Positions 10,471-19,827 are shown, counted from the stretch's first letter. The stretch: 64,000 nucleotides of DNA from Bacilli bacterium (GCA_017627015.1 JAGAHP010000017.1:1-64000), one strand, 5' to 3'. Notes: generated by a model not told the origin, from the letters alone. Numbers and translations are program-made.

Positions 10471-10499
10471 AATATTATTTAATAGGAAAGAGGGATAAT

Positions 10500-11114
10500 A
10501 TGAAAAAAATAATACCATTTTCTAAAGAAATAGAATTTAATACTAATATTTATGAAATTAATAGTATATCTTTAGAACATAATTTAAAAATAAAAGATAA
10601 TAAAGTTACTGGTGAGTTTATAATTAGCGGTGATTATAAAGAAGATGAATTTAGATTAAATGTAGAACCATTTATCTATAATATTCCATTTAATATTGAT
10701 TTAGATGATAAATATATACTAGATGAAGTAAAAATAGAAATAGATGATTTTAATTATGAAGTTAAAAATAATAAATTGGAAATTAATATAAGTGTATCTA
10801 TTGATAATATAGAGGTAATTGAGTTACTAGATGAACCTATTGTAGAATATAATGATAATAGAGAAGAAGTAGAACAAATTGAAGATGTAGAGGTAATTGA
10901 TAATAAATGTACATTAAATACTATATTTGATAGTTTTGAAGATAAAGATGATGTTTATGTTACATATAATGTACATATTTATAGAGAAAATGATACTATT
11001 GATAATATTATTAATTTATATAAAACTACAAAAGAAAAATTAGAAGAATATAATGATTTATCTAATATCACTTTAGGAAGTAAAATAATAATTCCAAGTA
11101 ATGAACAATTATAA
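10500..11114 (+). CDS. SpoVID/SipL-like spore morphogenesis protein with C-terminal LysM
   Basis: A 204-residue protein. The first ~115 residues form a beta-rich domain beginning IPFSKEIEF, resembling the SPOCS-like N-terminus of SpoVID/SipL. An acidic linker follows (about 115-140). The last ~45 residues look like a LysM domain (NDTIDNIINLYK...LGSKIIIPSNEQ). In B. subtilis SpoVID sits at the forespore surface and organises coat encasement. The next gene resembles YsxE, reproducing the spoVID-ysxE pair of B. subtilis, and that is the strongest support. The protein is much shorter than B. subtilis SpoVID because the middle region is nearly absent. SD site aaagaggg precedes the ATG. Confidence 0.72.
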   Translation: MKKIIPFSKEIEFNTNIYEINSISLEHNLKIKDNKVTGEFIISGDYKEDEFRLNVEPFIYNIPFNIDLDDKYILDEVKIEIDDFNYEVKNNKLEINISVSIDNIEVIELLDEPIVEYNDNREEVEQIEDVEVIDNKCTLNTIFDSFEDKDDVYVTYNVHIYRENDTIDNIINLYKTTKEKLEEYNDLSNITLGSKIIIPSNEQL

Positions 11115-12003
11115 ATATTTTGTTAAAAAGAATAATCTAGAGGTTTTAAAAGTAACTATTAAAGATAATAAAGTTATTGTTGATACACCTTTAGATTCTT
11201 TTATAATTATAAAAGGTGATATTAATAAATATAATTATTTATTATCAAGAGGATTTGATTATATACCTAGAATTATAGATTATGATGATAAATATATAAT
11301 GTTTAATAATCTAGAGGCAGTTAATTATGATATATCAGAAAAGTTATTAGATTATATTAGAGTTATATCTTTATTACATATAAAAACTTCTTATTATAAA
11401 GAAGTAAATAATTTAGAATATAATTTTATTTATGAAGAATTACTATCTAAAATAAATGATACAAGAAATTATTATGAAAGTTTAATTAATGGGATTGAAA
11501 GTAGAGAATATATGTCTCCAGTTGAGTATTTAATTGCGAGAAATATTAGTCTTATATTTTATACTATCAATATTTGTTTTGATTTGTTAGAAAAGTATTA
11601 TTCTATAGTTAAAGGTAAAATTAATATAAGAGTAGTTACTTTATATAATAATGATATTACTAGTGTTGTTAAGACTAAAGATAGTATTTATTTAACAGAT
11701 TTTAATTCAAGTTATATTGATTCTCCTATATATGATATTTTATCTATTTATAATAAATATTATAATTATATAGATTTAGATACTATTTTAAATACTTATA
11801 CTAAGGTTTTTAAACTAAGTGAAGAAGAATTATTACTAATAAAAATATTGGTTTTATTACCTAGTAAAATAAGATTAGGTACTGGTGTTAATGACATGAT
11901 TATATCTAAAAATATGATTAATAAAATATATAAATCATTAAAAATATTAGAATCTAATAAAGAAGAAACTAGTAAAACAAAGAAGCAGAAAGATAATGAG
12001 TAA
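11101..12003 (+). CDS. YsxE/CotS-family spore coat kinase-like protein
   Basis: A 300-residue protein whose start overlaps the preceding spoVID-like gene by 14 bases, so the two are translationally coupled. It has the aminoglycoside-phosphotransferase-like layout of the CotS/YsxE family: a small N-lobe (about 1-75), a helical C-lobe, and YLTDFNSSYIDSPIYDI near residue 200, which corresponds to the D-F-D metal-binding segment. The catalytic-loop HxD is not clear (LYNNDITS occupies that place), so it may be a pseudokinase. The family acts in spore coat assembly. The assignment rests on fold-like pattern plus synteny. Confidence 0.65.
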   Translation: MNNYKYFVKKNNLEVLKVTIKDNKVIVDTPLDSFIIIKGDINKYNYLLSRGFDYIPRIIDYDDKYIMFNNLEAVNYDISEKLLDYIRVISLLHIKTSYYKEVNNLEYNFIYEELLSKINDTRNYYESLINGIESREYMSPVEYLIARNISLIFYTINICFDLLEKYYSIVKGKINIRVVTLYNNDITSVVKTKDSIYLTDFNSSYIDSPIYDILSIYNKYYNYIDLDTILNTYTKVFKLSEEELLLIKILVLLPSKIRLGTGVNDMIISKNMINKIYKSLKILESNKEETSKTKKQKDNE

Positions 12004-12141
12004 TAGAATCGCATTACCAGTTGTTGTTATAAATAAAACTAATATTATTTGATAAAACAGTATAACAAACAAAGAACACATTAATAAAAATAGTATTAGT
12101 TTTTTTGTATTTCTAAATAAATAAGCTATAAAATTGTTCAT
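11947..12141 (-). CDS. Small hydrophobic membrane protein, tentative
   Basis: A 64-residue frame, MNNFIAYLF..., almost wholly hydrophobic, with two likely membrane helices. An ATG at 12141 follows a caggtgaatt site of the GGTGA type used by many genes here. It occupies most of the otherwise empty gap between the ysxE-like gene and the next plus-strand gene. Its last 57 bases lie antisense to the end of the ysxE-like gene, which lowers confidence. No family recognised. Confidence 0.4.
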   Translation of the reverse strand: MNNFIAYLFRNTKKLILFLLMCSLFVILFYQIILVLFITTTGNAILLLIIFLLLCFTSFFFIRF

Positions 12142-12228
12142 ATAATTCACCTGTTTTATTATATGAATTTTATTTAAAAATGATATACTTTAAATATAAA
12201 ATATGGTATTATTATAATAGGTGATGAT

Positions 12229-12597
12229 ATGAAAAAGAGGATGATAATAATTATATCTGCTTTATTAGTTTTAGGTATAATTATATTCTTTATATTTAAT
12301 GCAAATAAAAAAACAGAAATAAATAAAATACAAACTATACATGATATTACATTCTTTGATGCCAACATAAAGAAAAAAGGTAAAAAGTATATATTTACAG
12401 TTAAATTAGATTCTGATAAAGATCTAGATATTAAGAAGTTCCATGCGGATATAAAAGATAAGAACGGTAAAACTCTAGATGTTCTTGAAGGAATAATTAA
12501 TGGTATTAAAAAAGAAGATAACTTAGAAGTAGAAATAGAGTCTTCTAAAGATTTAAAAAAGGCATATCAAATATCTTACTCAGTATATAGTCAATGA
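12229..12597 (+). CDS. Membrane-anchored small extracellular protein, unknown function
   Basis: A 122-residue protein. Residues 4-25 are a strong signal-anchor helix (IIIISALLVLGIIIFFIF). The rest is charged and beta-rich, resembling FxLYD-like or other small Ig-like extracellular domains that pattern as ITFFDANIKKKGKKYIFTVKL. There is no lipobox Cys. SD site taggtgatgat precedes the ATG. The stop overlaps the start of the next gene, a secreted nuclease, by 4 bases (ATGA), so the two are co-translated and possibly act together at the cell surface. Function unknown. Confidence 0.75.
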   Translation: MKKRMIIIISALLVLGIIIFFIFNANKKTEINKIQTIHDITFFDANIKKKGKKYIFTVKLDSDKDLDIKKFHADIKDKNGKTLDVLEGIINGIKKEDNLEVEIESSKDLKKAYQISYSVYSQ

Positions 12598-13151
12598 AAA
12601 AGATATTAGTTTTTATAATTTTATTTATTCCAATTACTGTTTTTGGAATAAGTAAAGATCAAGTAGAGTTTTTTAGATGTGTTGATGGAGATACAGCTAG
12701 ATTTATTAGAGATAAGAAAGAGATTAAAGTAAGATTTTTAGGTATAGATTCACCTGAGATAGAAAAGCCTAACCAAGCTGCAGAACCATATGGAGATGCC
12801 GCTAAAAACTATACGTGCAATAGATTGAGAAGAGCTAATAAAATATATTTAGAATATGATAATAGTTCTGATAAAGTAGATAAATATGATAGAGTACTTG
12901 CATATGTATTTGTAGATGATAAATTGTTAGAAGAAGGTATATTGAAAAATGGATATGCAAATGTTAAATATATTAATAAAAATTATAAATATTATGATGT
13001 TTTAGTAAATGCAGAAGAGTCTGCAAAAATAAATAAAAAGGGAATTTATTCAGATGAAACAGAAGAAATTTCAGAAGAAAAATTTATGAGTTTTATAAAA
13101 AAATATTGTAAGAAACTTTTAAGCAATATTTTAAGAGAAATTTTTAAATAA
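12594..13151 (+). CDS. Secreted thermonuclease-like (SNase) nuclease
   Basis: A 185-residue staphylococcal-nuclease fold protein with an N-terminal signal peptide (residues 1-18, MKKILVFIILFIPITVFG). The active-site elements are present: VDGDTARF (Ca-binding Asp), VRFLGIDSPE (Arg and the downstream Glu), and YDRVLAYVFVD (second Arg). The family cleaves DNA and RNA outside the cell in a Ca-dependent way. The C-terminal ~35 residues are a basic extension after the OB-fold. It is coupled to the preceding membrane protein. A terminator follows at 13134-13166. Confidence 0.9.
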   Translation: MKKILVFIILFIPITVFGISKDQVEFFRCVDGDTARFIRDKKEIKVRFLGIDSPEIEKPNQAAEPYGDAAKNYTCNRLRRANKIYLEYDNSSDKVDKYDRVLAYVFVDDKLLEEGILKNGYANVKYINKNYKYYDVLVNAEESAKINKKGIYSDETEEISEEKFMSFIKKYCKKLLSNILREIFK

Positions 13152-13166
13152 TTTCTTCTTTTTTTT
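13134..13166 (+). terminator. Intrinsic terminator after the nuclease gene
   Basis: Stem agaaatt / aatttct overlapping the stop codon, followed by a long T run. Confidence 0.7.
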
Positions 13167-13203
13167 GAATGTTTTTGATATAATGAATTTAAGGTGACAG
13201 GGT

Positions 13204-15372
13204 ATGATCAAGAATTTTTTAGAATCATTAAAATTATCAAAATTATCTTATTTACTTGAAGTAATCGAGTTAAGGGATTTTAAGAACAAGATAGTTGCGC
13301 TTAATAAGATCCAAAAGATGAAAATTACAAAAGAAATGGGATCAATAATTTTAGATGCAGCTGAAAAAGATCATAAAAATAATCTACCTGATTTTGATAT
13401 TAAATTATCACTATTGTCACTACTTTTTAAAAACTATTATTCTGAATATTCTGATAGAATTAAGAAAATTTATCCTACTTTAGAAAAAAGTTCTAAATAT
13501 GATTTGTTATTATTACTAGCAAACTCAAATAACGATGATGCGATTATATTGTATAAGGAATTAGTTTTAAAATATGGTAAGGAATTAGATGATATACCAA
13601 TAGGATCTTTATCTACTAAGAAAAGTAATTATGATTTATTATTCCCAGATATTTTAAAAGCTCTTAAATATGATATTAAGAGAAATAATATACTATTATT
13701 ATTAAATGATTATGTTGTTAGTAATGTAGCTAGAGAAAAAGATGTAAAAAAGTATAAAAAAGATATTTGCAATAATATTAATACATTGCTAAAACAAGCA
13801 GTTAATTTTAAATTTAAAAAGAATGAAAATGTAATGCAAAATGCTGATTATTTAAATTTAAGAATTTATCTAGAAGCAGCAATTGATTTAGAATTCTATG
13901 TATCAAATAAAGATACAAAAGCTAACTTAGAAAAATTATTAAAGAAAAAAGATAATCAAATAAAATTATTTGTACTAGAAAATTATATTAAAAAGGGTAA
14001 AGATATCTCTAAAATTAATTTAAATACTATCGCTAAAGATTTATTAAGTAGATATCCATTATTTTCTTTCTTAAAATTCTATAATTTAGAAAGATTAATG
14101 CCTAAGAAATACGCAAATAATTTGGCTTTGTCCGAATCTGATTTATATATTAATTTCTGTGTAGATAATAAATATACAAATCTCCCATTAAATATGGAGT
14201 TTGTTGAAGATAGACTTGTTAATAATTATAGATATTATGTTTATAAATTTGAAACTAAATTTAATTATTCAGAAGAAATTAAAGATATAGCTACTGATTA
14301 TATATTAAAAAACACATCTATTGATAAAGAAATGATTAAGAATGGTAAAGTTAATTATATAGGTATCAGTGGTGGTTATAATAAAGATGTTAATCCATCT
14401 ATAATAGAAAAAGGATTCTTAAACCTACCTGTAAAAAAATATTTTGGTGATTATACTAAGGTTATAGATGAATTGATGCCAAAAAAAGATGTTCCTTTAA
14501 AAGTTAATTTTGATAAAGTAAAAGAAAAATTACCTAAGAAAAAAGAAAAGATTTCTATTTTTAAGAAGAAGGAAAAAGTTCCTAAAGAGAAAAAAGAAAA
14601 GAAATTAAAGATTGTTAAAGAAGAAAAACCAGTTGTAGAACTTCCTTCAGTAGATGCAGTTTTAGAAGACGAATATAAAGAACCAAGTTTATTAAGAAAA
14701 ATTTTTTCTTTTAATACATTATTATTCTTAGTTTGTTTATGTTTGATTGGTTCATTCTTAGTATTATTTAGTTATTTATCAGGTATGGATATATTAGATT
14801 TGAAAAAACATTCTATAACTCATACTATTTTAAATATAAATAATCCGGTAGAAGTTAAGGGTGAAGAATATAAAGAAATTAAATATGAAGATATATTCAA
14901 ACAACCACAAAAGGAATATTATGTTTTATTCTATAATAAGAAAAAGAAAAGTATATATCATAATATGATTAATACTTTAACTAAAAATAAATATATTATT
15001 TATTATGTAGATACTAAAAAAGATGAAAACAAACCAATATTTGGAGGTAATCCTACTGGATTTGTTATTAGCGATGATACATTATTAAAAGTAAATGATG
15101 GCGAATATGAATTCTATGTTGTTAAAAAGACAAATATAGTTAAAGAATTAAGAGATTATGTTAATGAAATTGACAAAAAAATAGAAGAAGAAAAGAAAAA
15201 ACAAGAAATTGAAAAAAAGAAAGAAGAAGTAAATAAAAGGGTTCAAGGTTTTATTAATCCAAATAAAGTCAAAAAAGCTGTTTCAAAAATTGAATATTTA
15301 AAGAAAAGAACAGTTGCAATTTCTGGTAAAAAGTTATATAATCTTAGCATAAACGTTGAAAAAGAGGAGTAA
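13204..15372 (+). CDS. Large single-pass membrane protein with helical cytoplasmic region and thioredoxin-like outer domain
   Basis: A 722-residue protein not assigned to a named family. Residues 1 to ~440 are alpha-helical and may be cytoplasmic solenoid-like repeats. A highly basic, Lys/Glu-rich linker follows (~440-495), then one membrane helix (~500-525, FNTLLFLVCLCLIGSFLVLF). The outer domain (~545-640) reads like a thioredoxin fold (KEYYVLFYNKKKKSIYHNMI...YYVDTKK...NPTGFVISD), but the CxxC pair is absent, so redox catalysis is unlikely. A Lys/Glu coiled coil ends the protein. SD site aaggtga with GACAGGGT precedes the ATG. It ends just upstream of the T-box leader. Confidence 0.75.
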   Translation: MIKNFLESLKLSKLSYLLEVIELRDFKNKIVALNKIQKMKITKEMGSIILDAAEKDHKNNLPDFDIKLSLLSLLFKNYYSEYSDRIKKIYPTLEKSSKYDLLLLLANSNNDDAIILYKELVLKYGKELDDIPIGSLSTKKSNYDLLFPDILKALKYDIKRNNILLLLNDYVVSNVAREKDVKKYKKDICNNINTLLKQAVNFKFKKNENVMQNADYLNLRIYLEAAIDLEFYVSNKDTKANLEKLLKKKDNQIKLFVLENYIKKGKDISKINLNTIAKDLLSRYPLFSFLKFYNLERLMPKKYANNLALSESDLYINFCVDNKYTNLPLNMEFVEDRLVNNYRYYVYKFETKFNYSEEIKDIATDYILKNTSIDKEMIKNGKVNYIGISGGYNKDVNPSIIEKGFLNLPVKKYFGDYTKVIDELMPKKDVPLKVNFDKVKEKLPKKKEKISIFKKKEKVPKEKKEKKLKIVKEEKPVVELPSVDAVLEDEYKEPSLLRKIFSFNTLLFLVCLCLIGSFLVLFSYLSGMDILDLKKHSITHTILNINNPVEVKGEEYKEIKYEDIFKQPQKEYYVLFYNKKKKSIYHNMINTLTKNKYIIYYVDTKKDENKPIFGGNPTGFVISDDTLLKVNDGEYEFYVVKKTNIVKELRDYVNEIDKKIEEEKKKQEIEKKKEEVNKRVQGFINPNKVKKAVSKIEYLKKRTVAISGKKLYNLSINVEKEE

Positions 15373-15384
15373 AATACATATATT

Positions 15385-15566
15385 TTGTAGAGAGTTAGTG
15401 GATGGTGAAAACTAATAAATATGGTATTTGAAGGTAGCTTTGGAGTTTGATATCTAAGTAAATAGGATATTACGTTATTCGCGTTAAGAATTAAGAGCAT
15501 AGAAATATCTATGAAGTAGGGTGGTACCACTCATTTTGAGCCCCTACATCATAGATATTTTTTATT
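15385..15566 (+). ncRNA. T-box leader, probably valine-responsive
   Basis: The T-box motif agggtggtaccac lies at 15518-15530. Upstream is a Stem I region (about 15390-15480). A terminator stem aatatctatga / tcatagatatt, with inner arms gtaggg / cccctac, ends in a T run at 15556-15563. A GTA valine codon at 15424-15426 is a candidate specifier. Uncharged tRNA binding should form the antiterminator and allow transcription. The downstream operon encodes an HD-domain protein and then valS, which agrees with a valine specifier. Confidence 0.88.
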
Positions 15567-15582
15567 TTTAGGAGGTATAAAA

Positions 15583-16290
15583 ATGAATAAAGAGGTAGAA
15601 TTATTTGAAGAATATACACATTCTTTTGATTTGGGTGTTCCAGAAATAAATATGAAGTACGAGCATACATACCGAGTCATGGATTATTCAGAAGAAATAG
15701 CTAAATCATTAAATTTAGATGAGAAAGAAGTCACAAGAGCTAAGATTTGTGGTTTGTTTCATGATTTAGGTAGATTTCCTCAATTTAAGGAATATAAAAC
15801 TTATAGAGATGAAGATTCATTTGATCATGGAGATAAATCTGAAGAAATATTAAAAGAGTTAAATTATAATGATGATATAGTCTTAAAAGCAGTTAAGTAT
15901 CATAATAAAAAAGAAGTACCTAATTTTGATGAGTTAACTAATATGCATTGTAATATAGTTAGAGATGCAGATAAATTAGATATAATAGATATGCAAATTA
16001 ACGAATTAGACAGATATGATTATAAATACCCATTAGATATTTTAGATAATTTTAAGAAACATACATTATTAGATAATCATTATGCTGATTCAAAATTTAT
16101 TTTATTAATAAGAATGCTTTGTTTTATATTTGATATTAATTATAAAAGAACTATAGAAATAATAATTGAAAAAGGGATTATAGAAAGAAAAATGGATATT
16201 TTAAGAAAAAATATCGATAATGAAAATGTAGATTATATAGAAAAAGAAATAAAAAATTATATTAAAGAAAGGTTTGATGTTATATGTTAG
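15583..16290 (+). CDS. HD-domain phosphohydrolase
   Basis: A 235-residue protein of the HD superfamily. Metal ligands are visible in order: His in KYEHTYRV (~27), the HD pair in GLFHDLGRFPQF (~62), KYHN (~107) and RDADKLD (~130). The substrate is not known; relatives hydrolyse nucleotides or nucleotide signals. SD site aggaggt precedes the ATG. It is the first gene after the T-box leader and overlaps valS by 7 bases, so it should rise together with ValRS when valyl-tRNA charging falls. That linkage is inferred from position. Confidence 0.85.
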   Translation: MNKEVELFEEYTHSFDLGVPEINMKYEHTYRVMDYSEEIAKSLNLDEKEVTRAKICGLFHDLGRFPQFKEYKTYRDEDSFDHGDKSEEILKELNYNDDIVLKAVKYHNKKEVPNFDELTNMHCNIVRDADKLDIIDMQINELDRYDYKYPLDILDNFKKHTLLDNHYADSKFILLIRMLCFIFDINYKRTIEIIIEKGIIERKMDILRKNIDNENVDYIEKEIKNYIKERFDVIC

Positions 16291-18854
16291 AAACAAAATA
16301 TGATCACAAAAAAGTTGAATCTAATAAATACGAAAATTGGAAAGAAAAAGGATATTTTAAATGTGGTGATACATCTAAAGAACCATTTACTATTATCCTT
16401 CCTCCACCAAATGTTACAGGTAAATTACATTTAGGCCATGCTTGGGATGTATCTATTCAAGATATAGTTGCTAGATTCAAAAGAATGGATGGATATGATG
16501 TTTTATGGGTACCAGGTACAGATCATGCAGCTATTGCTACAGAAGCAAAAGTTGTTAAGAAACTTAAGTCTGAAGGTATAAATAAATACGAATTAGGAAG
16601 AGAAAAGTTCCTAGAGGCATGTTGGGATTGGACTCGTGAATATGGAGGAAATATAAGAGGAGAATGGGCTCATATGGGTTGTTCTCTTGATTACACTAAA
16701 GAAAGATTTACTTTAGATGAATACTCAGTTAATGCAGTTAATAAAGTGTTCATAGAGATGTTTAATAAAGGATTAATTTATAAAGGTAAAAGAATAATAA
16801 ATTGGGATCCTGAAGCTAAAACAGCTCTATCTAATGAAGAAGTTATATATAAAGATACTAAGGGTGCTTTTTATCATATTAAATATTATATAGAAGGAAC
16901 AGAAGATTATTTAGATGTTGCGACAACTAGACCAGAAACATTATTTGGTGATACAGCAGTTGCGGTTAATCCAAAAGATCCTAGATATAAAGATTTAATT
17001 GGTAAGAATGTTATTGTACCTATAGTAGATAGAGTTGTTCCTATTATTGGAGATATGCACGCTGATATGGAAAAAGGTACTGGTGTTGTTAAAATAACTC
17101 CTGCTCATGATCCTAACGATTTCGAAGTAGGTAATAGACATAATCTAGAACGCATTGTTATTATGGATGAAACAGCTCACATGAACGAAGAAACTGGAAA
17201 ATATAATGGTTACGATAGATTTGAATGTAGAACTGAATTATTAAAAGAATTAGAAGATAAAGAACTATTAATAGAAATAGAAGATATAGTTCACTCAGTT
17301 GGTTACTCTGAAAGAACAGATGCTATGGTTGAACCATATTTATCAGAACAATGGTTTGTTAAAATGGATCAAATATCTAAAGATTTAATAGATATGCAAA
17401 ATGATAAAGATATGAAAGTTAATTTTTATCCTAATAGATATAATAAAACTATTATTCAAAAAGCTGAAGAGTGTTATGACTGGTGTATATCTAGACAACT
17501 ATGGTGGGGTATTAGAATACCAGTATGGTATAAAGATGATGAAATGGTTGCGTCAGTAGAATCTCCAGGTGAAGGATGGGTACAAGATCCAAACGTATTA
17601 GATACTTGGTTCTCATCTGCTTTATGGCCATTTTCTACATTAGGTTGGGGAATGGAAGATAAAACTTTATTTGAAAGATATTTCCCAACAAACTTTATGT
17701 CTACTGGTTACGATATTATATTCTTCTGGGTATTTAGAATGATGTTCCAAGCAGAGCAGTTTACTGGTAAAAATCCATTTAAAGATTGTTATATGCATGG
17801 TCTAATTAGAGCTAAAGACGGAAGAAAAATGAGTAAATCATTAGGTAATGGTGTAGAACCAATAGATATGGTAGAAAAGTATGGTGCAGATTCATTAAGA
17901 TACTATTTAACAACTAATTCTGCTCCAGGATTAGATTTAAGATTTGATGAGGATAAACTTACATCTACATGGAATTTTATTAATAAAATATGGAATGCAT
18001 CTAGATTTACTTTAATGAATATAGAAGATATTAAAGAAATTAAATTTGATAATTTAACATTTAGTGATAAATGGATACTAACTAAATTTAATAGTACAGT
18101 AAAACAAGTACGTAAAAACATGGAAAAGTATGAATTTCAAAATGTAGGTACTGAATTATATGACTTTATTTGGTCTGATTTCTGTGATGGATATATAGAA
18201 TTTAGTAAATTTAATAGTGATAATATTGGAACTAAGAGTACATTACTATATGTATTAACTGGTATATTAAAGATGCTTCATCCATTTATGCCGTTTGTTA
18301 CAGAAGAAATATATCAAATGTTACCAATTAAAGATGCAGAAAGTATAATGATTAGTTCTTATCCTATATATGATAAAAAATTAGATTTTAAAGATACACT
18401 TGATTTAATGGAATGTGTTAGAGAATTTATAACAAAAGTAAGAACATTTAAGAAAGACAATAATATAGGAAAAGATTGTAAATATACATTTAGATGTTCA
18501 GGTGATAAAGAAATAGAAGATTTAATATGTAATATATTAAAATTAGATATTAAAAATATTGCTTATCAAGAGGAAATAGACACATTAGAAAAATTAACTG
18601 TAGACTATAACAATAATAATTTTAAAGCTAATATAGAATTCTATTATACTATTTCTGAAGAAGATAGAGAAAAAGAAAGAGAACTATTAACTAAACAAAA
18701 AGAAGTACTAGAATCACAAATAGCAAGAAGAGAAAAACTATTAAGTAATCCTGGGTATGTTAATAACGCACCAAAAGAACTAGTTGATGAAGAAAAAAAT
18801 AAATTAGCGCAAGAAAAAGAAGAACTTGAAACAGTTCTTTGGAAATTAAAATAA
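16284..18854 (+). CDS. valS: Valyl-tRNA synthetase
   Basis: An 856-residue class I synthetase that charges tRNA-Val. The HIGH motif is in PPPNVTGKLHLGHAWD (~40-55). The CP1 editing domain (~190-330) contains TTRPETLFGDTAVAV. The KMSKS motif is in GRKMSKSLGNG (~513). The anticodon-binding domain follows, and a C-terminal coiled coil (~790-856, SEEDREKERELL...) typical of ValRS completes it. The start overlaps the HD-domain gene, and both lie behind the T-box leader. Confidence 0.98.
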   Translation: MLETKYDHKKVESNKYENWKEKGYFKCGDTSKEPFTIILPPPNVTGKLHLGHAWDVSIQDIVARFKRMDGYDVLWVPGTDHAAIATEAKVVKKLKSEGINKYELGREKFLEACWDWTREYGGNIRGEWAHMGCSLDYTKERFTLDEYSVNAVNKVFIEMFNKGLIYKGKRIINWDPEAKTALSNEEVIYKDTKGAFYHIKYYIEGTEDYLDVATTRPETLFGDTAVAVNPKDPRYKDLIGKNVIVPIVDRVVPIIGDMHADMEKGTGVVKITPAHDPNDFEVGNRHNLERIVIMDETAHMNEETGKYNGYDRFECRTELLKELEDKELLIEIEDIVHSVGYSERTDAMVEPYLSEQWFVKMDQISKDLIDMQNDKDMKVNFYPNRYNKTIIQKAEECYDWCISRQLWWGIRIPVWYKDDEMVASVESPGEGWVQDPNVLDTWFSSALWPFSTLGWGMEDKTLFERYFPTNFMSTGYDIIFFWVFRMMFQAEQFTGKNPFKDCYMHGLIRAKDGRKMSKSLGNGVEPIDMVEKYGADSLRYYLTTNSAPGLDLRFDEDKLTSTWNFINKIWNASRFTLMNIEDIKEIKFDNLTFSDKWILTKFNSTVKQVRKNMEKYEFQNVGTELYDFIWSDFCDGYIEFSKFNSDNIGTKSTLLYVLTGILKMLHPFMPFVTEEIYQMLPIKDAESIMISSYPIYDKKLDFKDTLDLMECVREFITKVRTFKKDNNIGKDCKYTFRCSGDKEIEDLICNILKLDIKNIAYQEEIDTLEKLTVDYNNNNFKANIEFYYTISEEDREKERELLTKQKEVLESQIARREKLLSNPGYVNNAPKELVDEEKNKLAQEKEELETVLWKLK

Positions 18855-18885
18855 AAAAATGACTATTATTTAGTCATTTTTTTTA
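18853..18885 (+). terminator. Convergent terminator between valS and the minus-strand gene
   Basis: The hairpin gacta / tagtc is flanked by A and T runs, so it can terminate transcription in both directions. Confidence 0.8.
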
Positions 18886-19747
18886 TTTTTGTTTTTATAT
18901 TATCTAGCTCTGAATCGGAGTCAGTATATAATTCTTTTCTACAAGATTTATAATACTCATTATATCCTTCGTAACCAGATGCATTTATATATTTTATAAA
19001 ATTTTCAGACGATCCAATTTCTGAACCATCAAATTCTAATGATTTAAAAGTATTAGTTACTATTCTATGATATGTAGGATTATTTGTTCTACCAAAGTTT
19101 TTATATAAAGTAAATGCTGCTAATTCTGGATTATCAGAATGCTCAATATAACTAGCTATATCACTATAATCTATATATGTATATTCATGATCGGCTGATT
19201 TTTCTTCTTCTAATGTTTCTACAACAACACCGTTTTGATATACTAAATTACCAATTCTAGTATATGTAGCATTATCAACAACTTTTTCTAAATCTTCAGC
19301 ATATTTTTCTGTTTTATTACTAACTATTGCTTCATGATTACAATATACTGCTGTAACAGAAACAGCAGATAATGCTAATGCTGTTGCTAAGCCTATAACA
19401 GTTGCAGCAAAGTAATTTCTTTTTGGTTTTCTAATAACACTTTCTTTTTTTACTTCATTAGAACATATTTCATCATCATCTTCTAATTCTGATTCAATAT
19501 TAACTAATTCTTCGTTATGATCAGCATAATTATTTATATATTCTTTACTAGAATTTGCCATCATATCTAGTCTTTCTTGAACTGAACAATTGATCTTGTT
19601 ACCATTCATATCATAACCGGATTTAATTTGGTCCATTTCGTTAATATGATTTTTAGTTGCTAAGTCAATTTCACGTTCAGCACCAGCTATTTTTAACTTT
19701 AAATTAGCTGTGTGTTCTAATTCATTATATGTTTTAATTTTTGACAT
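18866..19747 (-). CDS. Single-pass membrane protein, unknown function
   Basis: A 293-residue protein. Residues 1 to ~110 are charged and helical with coiled-coil character. One membrane helix at about 113-135 (FAATVIGLATALALSAVSVTAVY) is preceded by KRK, which suggests the N-terminus is inside. The C-terminal ~155 residues are acidic and probably outside. No catalytic motif seen and no family recognised. The gene has a consensus-like promoter (19776-19804) divergent from the zinc-ribbon membrane protein, and shares a bidirectional terminator with valS. SD site aaggggg precedes the ATG. Confidence 0.8.
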   Translation of the reverse strand: MSKIKTYNELEHTANLKLKIAGAEREIDLATKNHINEMDQIKSGYDMNGNKINCSVQERLDMMANSSKEYINNYADHNEELVNIESELEDDDEICSNEVKKESVIRKPKRNYFAATVIGLATALALSAVSVTAVYCNHEAIVSNKTEKYAEDLEKVVDNATYTRIGNLVYQNGVVVETLEEEKSADHEYTYIDYSDIASYIEHSDNPELAAFTLYKNFGRTNNPTYHRIVTNTFKSLEFDGSEIGSSENFIKYINASGYEGYNEYYKSCRKELYTDSDSELDNIKTKIKKMTK

Positions 19748-19775
19748 AAAATAGCCCCCTTTTTTGAGCGAGAAT

Positions 19776-19804
19776 AATATACCATAACTCTATATTTTTG
19801 TCAA
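19776..19804 (-). promoter_or_regulatory. SigA-type promoter for the 293-aa membrane protein
   Basis: On the minus strand, TTGACA (19804-19799), 17 bases, then TATATT (19781-19776). Confidence 0.75.
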
Positions 19805-19827
19805 ATTTTAAAAGGGTTTTTATATAT

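Noticed and set aside
12174..12368. Minus-strand frame over the start of the 122-aa membrane protein gene
   Set aside because: Antisense shadow of a signal-anchor coding region with no ribosome site.
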